Origin: Psychromonas sp030397575
GTDB lineage: Bacteria > Pseudomonadota > Gammaproteobacteria > Enterobacterales > Psychromonadaceae
Assembly (NCBI RefSeq): GCF_046250175.1
Contig: NZ_CP176468.1
Strand: one strand, 5' to 3'
Length of the DNA: 64,000 bases
The position numbers and the translations under genes were made by a program. Numbering within the stretch: position 1 is the stretch's first letter; each line of letters begins with the position of its first letter. This document shows, one piece after another, positions 55,667 through 64,000 of this stretch. The notes under the pieces are model-generated. The model worked only from the letters and a program-made list of their open reading frames with translations, searched no databases and was not told where the DNA came from.

Positions 55667-56211
55667 TGACACATCAAATAAGACGAGTAGTCACTGGACA
55701 CGATAATGAAGGTAATGCAATTTGTGTTTCTGATGAAATAGCGACAAATATTTTACAGCGCCCAACTAGGCCTGGTGTAACGTTGACTAACTTATGGCAG
55801 ACGGATACGAGCCCTGCCGAGTTTAACGGGCCTGAAGAGACAGTTGATGGACCTTTCATATTACATCCCCCTGAGAATGGTACTGTTTTTAGAATTATTG
55901 AGTTTTTACCTGAAGATCCAGAAGTGATTAAAAATATAGATGGCAAGGCTGCTTTTGCTGCCATGGGCGCGTCAGATAATATTGTTGAAAATGCTCGCCA
56001 CCCTTATATGCATAGAACTGATAGTGTTGATTATGCAGTAGTTTTAAAAGGTGAAGTTTGGATGCTAATGGATAGAGAACAAGATGATGTATTGCTAAAA
56101 ACAGGAGATACGGTTGTCCAACGAGGAACCAATCATGCTTGGGCTAATCGGGGCACTGAACCTTGCTTAATTATGTTCGTATTGGTAGATGGTATTTCTA
56201 ATTTAGATTAA
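55666..56211 (+). CDS. Cupin-domain protein
   Basis: A 181-aa single-cupin protein. The metal-site motifs are HRTDSVDYAVVLKGEVWM (motif 1) and GDTVVQRGTNHAWANRG (motif 2). Small cupins of this kind occur with TRAP and catabolic genes and act as isomerases, dioxygenase-like enzymes or ligand sensors; I cannot tell which. It starts on the permease stop (TAATG) and ends the island. Confidence 0.8.
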   Translation: MTHQIRRVVTGHDNEGNAICVSDEIATNILQRPTRPGVTLTNLWQTDTSPAEFNGPEETVDGPFILHPPENGTVFRIIEFLPEDPEVIKNIDGKAAFAAMGASDNIVENARHPYMHRTDSVDYAVVLKGEVWMLMDREQDDVLLKTGDTVVQRGTNHAWANRGTEPCLIMFVLVDGISNLD

Positions 56212-56357
56212 TATTATTAATGAATGCAGAGTTATTTGTAGTGGTATACCCAACCCTGTAAATAAGTTTGCATTTTTCTTCATAAATAGACGAATAGTTT
56301 CTGTGCCATCATATCTGTTATTTTACAAATAAAGTAAATCGTCTGCATGACTCTTTC

Positions 56358-56379
56358 TGCTTAGTCGTTATGCACTTCA
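56358..56379. repeat. IS-end-like inverted repeat, right side of the catabolic island
   Basis: TGCTTAGTCGTTATGCACTT (56358-56377, continuing CA) is the reverse complement of 37691-37712 with two mismatches. It directly precedes a 5'-truncated exonuclease gene. With its partner it brackets 18.7 kb holding the catabolic genes. Confidence 0.75.
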
Positions 56380-56397
56380 TAGTTGAATCTGCCTACC

Positions 56398-56619
56398 ATG
56401 AAGATAGAAGTATGGTTAGCAAATAAAATGGATAGCAACACTTTATCTCAAGATAATCGTTTAACCGCTGTAAGAAAACGTTACCAGCTTCCACAATATA
56501 ACGCTCATAATGCCTTGGTGGATTCCTTAGCCACAGCCGAATTATTATTGGCACAAATCGCTAGAATATATCGACATAAACCAGTTACCCTTGAAACTTT
56601 ATATAAAATTAGTCAGTAA
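56398..56619 (+). pseudogene. C-terminal remnant of a DnaQ-like 3'-5' exonuclease
   Basis: About 73 residues remain, including the ExoIII motif HNALVDSLATAELLLAQ (H...D) of DEDD exonucleases. The DED N-terminal motifs are missing, cut off by the repeat at 56358-56379. It was probably the original chromosomal neighbour and is not functional by itself. Confidence 0.78.
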
Positions 56620-56888
56620 ACCTAAATTTTCAGCTTATAAAAGGGCGATAGTGGGAGGGTAATTGCTATCATTTGTTAGCGAATTTATTAAGCAGTACTT
56701 GATGTGCAAACTGGTACTTATATAATAAGCAACAGATGACTAGATAATTAAAGCCAAAGTAAAAGTAAGTATAGTCGTTAATAGATGCTTATTATCTTCT
56801 ATTAAGATGGCTGTTTAGACTTAATAAAAATGACAGAATCAGGTATTCTGCCCCCCAAATTAATTTACTAACATATGTGGAAACAACG

Positions 56889-57809
56889 ATGATCGTATTA
56901 GGACACCAAAACCCAGACTGTGATAGCCTTTGTAGTGCTATTGGCCTTGCAAGCTTATTTAATAAAATGGGTAAAACAGCAACACCTGCTCTACAAGGTG
57001 AGCCAAATCCAGAAGCGTTATTCTTGTTAGAGCAATCAGGTTTGCCACAACCAGAAATCCGTACAGAAGTTGCGGGTGAAGAAATTTTTATTGTTGACTA
57101 CTCTGACTGGGGTCAAGGTACTGCAGACATGAAGAAAGCAACAATTCTAGGTATTGTGGACCACCATAAATTAGGTGATATCACAACGTCTACTCCATTA
57201 GAGTGTTGGATTTGGCCAGTAGGTTGTAGTGCAACTATCGTATACAACATGTATAAATTTAATAACCAAGTTCCAGATGCGCCTGTAGCTAAAATGATGA
57301 TGGGTGCAATCATCTCTGATACGGTTAACTTCCAAGGCCCAACAACGACTGATATCGATAAAGTTGCTGCGAATGAATTAGCTGCAATCGCTGGCGTTGA
57401 TGATATTGAAGCATTTGCTGCTGCGCAGTTTGAAGCTAAATCAGATATCGCATCGGTACCTGCTGCTGAATTAATTTTGCGTGATCAAAAAGTATTTGAA
57501 ATGGCGGGTGATAAATTAGCAATCGGCCAACTTGAATTAACTTCTTTAGATACAGCATTATCTAAAAAATCAGACATGTTAGCTGAGATGGGCGTTTTGC
57601 AAGCTGAAAAAGGTTATCACTCAACCATCGTTTTATTAACAGATATCAATAAACTTGATACCGTAGCAATTATAATCTCAGAAGATGAAGATAAAGTCGC
57701 TAAGGCATTGAACAGCACCGTTGTAGATCATACATTTGATTTACCCGGCGTAGTAAGCCGTAAGAAGCAAATTATTCCATTCTTACAAGCTGCATTTGAA
57801 GCAGAATAA
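56889..57809 (+). CDS. ppaC: Manganese-dependent inorganic pyrophosphatase
   Basis: A 306-aa family II pyrophosphatase that hydrolyses PPi to phosphate using Mn2+. The DHH-type motifs are GHQNPDCDSLCSA, FIVDYSDWGQ, GIVDHHKLGD and GAIISDTVNFQGPT, and the C-terminal SRKKQIIPFL. The frame extends to a GTG at 56877; the ATG at 56889 gives the normal family start (MIVLGHQNPD). Confidence 0.94.
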   Translation: MIVLGHQNPDCDSLCSAIGLASLFNKMGKTATPALQGEPNPEALFLLEQSGLPQPEIRTEVAGEEIFIVDYSDWGQGTADMKKATILGIVDHHKLGDITTSTPLECWIWPVGCSATIVYNMYKFNNQVPDAPVAKMMMGAIISDTVNFQGPTTTDIDKVAANELAAIAGVDDIEAFAAAQFEAKSDIASVPAAELILRDQKVFEMAGDKLAIGQLELTSLDTALSKKSDMLAEMGVLQAEKGYHSTIVLLTDINKLDTVAIIISEDEDKVAKALNSTVVDHTFDLPGVVSRKKQIIPFLQAAFEAE

Positions 57810-57861
57810 AAAACAACTAATAAGCTAAGTCAGTTAGTTTATTAGTTACTGTTTTATGGCT

Positions 57862-57896
57862 AAGGCGGATTTCCTGAGGGAATTCGCCTTTTTTAT
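57862..57896 (+). terminator. Terminator after ppaC
   Basis: AAGGCGGATTTCC / GGAATTCGCCTT stem with a one-base bulge and TGAG loop, followed by a T run, 53 bp after the ppaC stop. Confidence 0.85.
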
Positions 57897-58019
57897 TATC
57901 TAAGATAAAGTTAATGTACGTTTAATTCCTGCTATTTGTTATTACTCCCTCTTATTTTTTGTTAGATATGTTGTTAACATCTTTTCTCATCTCTATTTTA
58001 TTCGGCATATCGAGGTTTC

Positions 58020-59360
58020 ATGCATATTCATATACTTGGCATTTGTGGCACATTCATGGGTGGCGTTGCTATCTTAGCTAAATCATTAGGTTATAAAGTG
58101 ACTGGTTCAGATAAAAATGTCTATCCGCCAATGAGTACTCAACTAGAAAAACAGGGGATCGAATTAATTCAGGGCTTTGATCCAAGCCAGTTAGATAACA
58201 AACCTGACTTAGTGGTGATTGGTAATGCCATGAGTCGCGGTAACCCATGTGTAGAAGCTGTATTAGATAAACAAATCCCTTATATCTCTGGTCCACAATG
58301 GTTATTAGAGCATGTATTAAAAGATCGTTGGGTATTAGCGGTGGCTGGTACGCATGGTAAGACCTCAACATCTAGTATGTTGGCATGGATCTTAGAATAC
58401 GCCAATATGCAACCAGGCTTTTTGATTGGTGGCGTACCTGAGAACTTTGGATTATCTGCTCGTTTAGGAGAAACGCCTTTCTTTGTTATTGAAGCTGATG
58501 AATACGATAGTGCCTTCTTTGATAAACGTTCTAAATTCGTTCATTACCGTCCAAGAACCTTAGTATTAAATAACCTAGAGTTCGATCATGCAGATATTTT
58601 TGAAGATTTAAATGCGATTAAAAAACAATTTCATCACTTGATGCGTAGTATACCGAGTACTGGCCGCGTATTTATCCCCAATAAAGATGAAGCTCTTATG
58701 TCGGTTAAACATATGGGGTGCTGGAGTGAAGTGGAATACCTAGGTAAAAACTGGTCAGCTATCAAAGTAAAAGAAGATGGCACACAGTTCCAAGTGCAAT
58801 TAGACCAACAAAATCAAGGTCTGGTTAACTGGGAATTGATGGGAGACCATAATATTGATAACGCATTAGCCGCGATTGCAGCAGCTCGCCATGTTGGCGT
58901 AACACCAGAAATATCAATTGCTGCATTGGCTGAGTTTAAAAGTATCAAGCGTCGTATGGAAGTAAAGGGGACGGTAAATAATATTACTGTTTATGATGAT
59001 TTTGCACATCACCCAACAGCGATTAAAACAACGTTAGCCGGATTACGAGCAAAAGTAGGGGATGAAAATATCATCGCTGTATTAGAGCCACGATCTAATA
59101 CGATGAAATTAGGTATTCATAAAGAAGCTTTAGTAAATTCTTTAAATGTTGCAGACCACGTATATTGTTTCGAAGACAAAAACATTCAGTGGTCAATGCA
59201 AGAATTATTTGATGAACAAGGTAAACGTGTACAGATAGAAACAGATATAGATACATTAGTTGAACAAGTGGTGAAAAAGGCAAAACCAAATGATCATATC
59301 TTAGTAATGAGTAATGGTGGCTTTGGCAATATTCATCAAAAATTATTAGATAGATTATAG
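58020..59360 (+). CDS. mpl: UDP-N-acetylmuramate:L-Ala-gamma-D-Glu-meso-DAP ligase (Mpl)
   Basis: Mpl attaches recycled murein tripeptide to UDP-MurNAc in peptidoglycan recycling. The 446-aa chain shows the Mur-ligase order: HIHILGICGTFMGGVAILAK, the ATP loop AVAGTHGKTSTSSMLAW, EADEYDSAFFDKRSKFVHYR, LNNLEFDHADIFEDL and the DDFAHHPTAI region. A small gap separates it from ubiX, a common gammaproteobacterial pairing. Confidence 0.96.
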   Translation: MHIHILGICGTFMGGVAILAKSLGYKVTGSDKNVYPPMSTQLEKQGIELIQGFDPSQLDNKPDLVVIGNAMSRGNPCVEAVLDKQIPYISGPQWLLEHVLKDRWVLAVAGTHGKTSTSSMLAWILEYANMQPGFLIGGVPENFGLSARLGETPFFVIEADEYDSAFFDKRSKFVHYRPRTLVLNNLEFDHADIFEDLNAIKKQFHHLMRSIPSTGRVFIPNKDEALMSVKHMGCWSEVEYLGKNWSAIKVKEDGTQFQVQLDQQNQGLVNWELMGDHNIDNALAAIAAARHVGVTPEISIAALAEFKSIKRRMEVKGTVNNITVYDDFAHHPTAIKTTLAGLRAKVGDENIIAVLEPRSNTMKLGIHKEALVNSLNVADHVYCFEDKNIQWSMQELFDEQGKRVQIETDIDTLVEQVVKKAKPNDHILVMSNGGFGNIHQKLLDRL

Positions 59361-59373
59361 AGTGAGCAAAAAG

Positions 59374-59988
59374 ATGACAATGCAATATAACGATACCGTG
59401 ACTTTAGGTGTAACAGGCGCATCTGGAAGTGGATACTTTTTACGTTTGTTACAAACCATGGTGGACGCAAACGTAAAAGTATATCTATTGTTGTCAGAAG
59501 CGGCGCAGATCGTACTAAACACAGAAGCTGATGAAGAATGGCCTCGTGATATTGATACGTTAAATACATATTTAGTTTCTCGTTTTAATAGTCAAGAAGG
59601 GCAGATTGTTGCATTAACAGCGAAAGATTGGTTTTCACCGGTAGCATCTGGCTCTTCGGCACCTAAAAAAATGGTTGTTTGCCCTTGTAGTTGTGGAACA
59701 CTCGCTTCTATTGCACAAGGTTTGTCTAATAATCTTATTGAAAGAGCTGCTGATGTTGTATTTAAAGAAAGAGGGCAGTTGATTGTCATGCCAAGAGAAG
59801 CGCCATTTTCTACATTACATTTGAAAAATATGCTTACATTATCTGAGTTAGGCGCAACAGTAATGCCATTAGCACCAGGTTTTTATCATAAACCAACCAC
59901 TATTCTAGAATTACAAGATTTTATGGTAGCCAGAGTGATGGACCATTTAAAGATCGAACACCAAACTAGTAAACGTTGGTGCGAGTAA
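59374..59988 (+). CDS. ubiX: Flavin prenyltransferase UbiX
   Basis: UbiX makes the prenylated FMN cofactor used by the UbiD decarboxylase in ubiquinone synthesis. The 204-aa protein has TLGVTGASGSGYFLRLLQTM, KKMVVCPCSCGTLASIAQGL, VMPREAPFSTLHLKNM and VMPLAPGFYHKPTTI. I prefer the ATG at 59374; an in-frame GTG at 59362, two bases after the mpl stop, is possible. Confidence 0.94.
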   Translation: MTMQYNDTVTLGVTGASGSGYFLRLLQTMVDANVKVYLLLSEAAQIVLNTEADEEWPRDIDTLNTYLVSRFNSQEGQIVALTAKDWFSPVASGSSAPKKMVVCPCSCGTLASIAQGLSNNLIERAADVVFKERGQLIVMPREAPFSTLHLKNMLTLSELGATVMPLAPGFYHKPTTILELQDFMVARVMDHLKIEHQTSKRWCE

Positions 59989-60212
59989 AAATTCAGCAAA
60001 AATAGTGTTATTTGATGGTTATTTAAACGAATTAAAATAAATAGTAAAAATAACCATTTAATTACAATAAAACGCTTGCCAATGTGATCTTAATCCCTAT
60101 AATGCGCACCCACAGACACGGGACGGAACGCAAGTTACCCAGCGAGTTTGAGAACAAAATAAACGCAGTAAACGCTTCGAAGTTCGCTTTGAAATAAAGT
60201 TGAAAATTAACG

Positions 60213-60240
60213 TTGACATTGTTCGAAAGGCGCGTAATAT
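60213..60240 (+). promoter_or_regulatory. rRNA operon promoter
   Basis: TTGACA (60213-60218), 16-bp spacer, TAATAT (60235-60240), followed by a GC-rich discriminator (ACGCCGCC) typical of stringently controlled rRNA promoters. The AT-rich sequence upstream (about 60010-60080) may hold UP elements. The 474 bp between ubiX and 16S contain no gene. Confidence 0.85.
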
Positions 60241-60262
60241 ACGCCGCCTAGCCGAAAGGCAC

Positions 60263-60274
60263 GCTCTTTAACAA
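60263..60274 (+). promoter_or_regulatory. BoxA antitermination site in the 16S leader
   Basis: CGCTCTTTAACAA-type boxA, repeated at 62245-62256 in the 16S-23S spacer. It binds NusB/S10 for rRNA antitermination. Confidence 0.85.
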
Positions 60275-60462
60275 TTTAATCAAACAATCTGTGTGAGCAC
60301 TTATTGTTGATGTGATTTCAAAAAAATCAAAGTCCTACTTGTTAGGCAACATCAATAGAAGTGACACACGAATTAATTCATTAATTCAGAATAACATTGT
60401 ACTTAGGTACATAGTTTTAGTCAGTAATATTGAGTCGCAACTTAGGTTGCAAATTAAACTTT

Positions 60463-62004
<1,542 letters not shown>

Positions 62005-62109
62005 ACGTAAAGAAACACATCCTTTGTACTTAGGTACATTGGCGCAAGTAATAATGAGTGCCCACACAGATTGTTTGATTAGAATGATAAAGCGCAAAAA
62101 TAGTTCCGG

Positions 62110-62185
62110 GTCCCCATCGTCTAGAGGCCTAGGACACCGCCCTTTCACGGCGGTAACAGGGGTTCAAATCCCCTTGGGGATACCA
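62110..62185 (+). tRNA. tRNA-Glu (anticodon TTC)
   Basis: A 76-nt cloverleaf with acceptor stem GTCCCCA/TGGGGAT, anticodon TTC in CCCTTTCACGG, T-loop GGTTCAAATCC, and encoded CCA. It lies in the 16S-23S spacer, the usual place for tRNA-Glu in this kind of operon. Confidence 0.96.
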
Positions 62186-62629
62186 ACACTATCTAGCGAA
62201 AGATACTCTATAAATAGAAAAATTTATAAAGTGTTTTTTAACACTGCTCTTTAACAATTAGGAAAGCTGATAAATGTTCTTATTTATCGCACAAAAACAA
62301 TGACACTTCGGTGTTGATTGGTGTGATAAATAAAACGAAATGTTTAATTCATTACGATGAATTAAACGAGTTCTCAATATTAAAACTTCGGTTTTAATGT
62401 TGTAATCAAGCAAAAATAAAATGCACATTACATGCAAATGTAATGAGTACGTATCTACACACTCTTTTGAGTGTTAGGTGCACGAAAAACGTAAACGTTT
62501 TTCATATGTAAATATGAGAGTCGCAAGCGTCTTGGAAACAACATACAGCAACCCAGTTGCGTATTTATGCAATTTAGGATGTTTTTAACATCATATAAAT
62601 TGCTTAATGACACTTCTTAGGTGTTGTAT
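62186..62629. other. 16S-23S internal spacer after tRNA-Glu
   Basis: It contains boxA (62245-62256), a small hairpin GAAAAACG-TAAA-CGTTTTTC (62484-62503) and several short T-rich direct-repeat-like stretches. No gene is present. It ends at the 23S start, where the flanking sequence would form the 23S processing stem. Confidence 0.7.

Positions 62630-64000
<1,371 letters not shown>

Overview
The window is a 64 kb piece of an AT-rich gammaproteobacterial chromosome. The 16S gene, the mpl-ubiX pair and the 16S-tRNA-Glu-23S rRNA operon fit a marine, Psychromonas-like organism; the genus is an inference. Housekeeping genes bracket a large accessory block. On the left are the 3' end of a biotin-dependent carboxylase gene, a periplasmic-sensor PAS/GGDEF/EAL protein and rsmJ. 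On the right are a broken exonuclease gene, ppaC, mpl, ubiX and the rRNA operon, cut by the window end inside 23S.

Directly downstream of rsmJ lies a complete type I-F3 CRISPR-associated Tn7-like transposon (5189-36008, 30,820 bp). It has TGTCGCTACAACC termini, several TnsB-type binding sites at each end and a perfect 5-bp duplication (TTGTT). tnsA-tnsB-tnsC sit at the rsmJ-proximal end and tniQ-cas8/5-cas7-cas6 with a minimal CRISPR array at the other. Cas1, Cas2/3, TnsD and TnsE are absent, so targeting should depend on the guide RNA. The last spacer reads, in frame, as the RsmJ C-terminal peptide KKNRFDVYVK. It matches the neighbouring rsmJ with almost only synonymous third-position differences, and the insertion point is 47 bp past that protospacer. 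This is a textbook self-homing guide.

The transposon carries defence cargo: an IetAS pair (AAA ATPase and subtilase), an unknown 271-aa protein, a K+-channel-like protein coupled to a 40-aa ORF, decayed endonuclease I and recombinase remnants, an antitoxin remnant, an SF2 helicase with a winged-helix/coiled-coil partner, an XRE regulator, and a type I restriction-modification operon. That operon contains an unusual 1174-aa protein with an apparent PD-(D/E)xK-like N-terminus and a frameshifted HNH nuclease gene. The same 17-bp palindrome (ACTTAG-N5-CTAAGT) lies next to the XRE gene and upstream of tniQ-cas. This suggests that one regulator controls the helicase module, itself and the targeting machinery.

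Immediately after the right-hand duplication comes a second transposon right end with a frameshifted tnsA fragment. It is the wreck of an older, related element inserted at exactly the same base. It runs into a DUF1566 gene remnant and an IS30-family remnant.

Region 38.7-56.2 kb is a catabolic island. A leftward operon encodes a nitroreductase-family protein, a DctPQM TRAP transporter and an intradiol dioxygenase. A rightward operon encodes a YciI-like protein, malonyl-CoA decarboxylase and malonyl-CoA synthetase, followed by a GntR regulator. Then come a GlcG/HbpS-like protein, a fumarylacetoacetate-hydrolase-family protein, two complete TAXI-type TRAP systems and a cupin. Together they suggest uptake and breakdown of an organic acid or ring compound ending in malonate and acetyl-CoA. 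Matching 22-bp IS-end-like inverted repeats at 37691 and 56358 flank the island.
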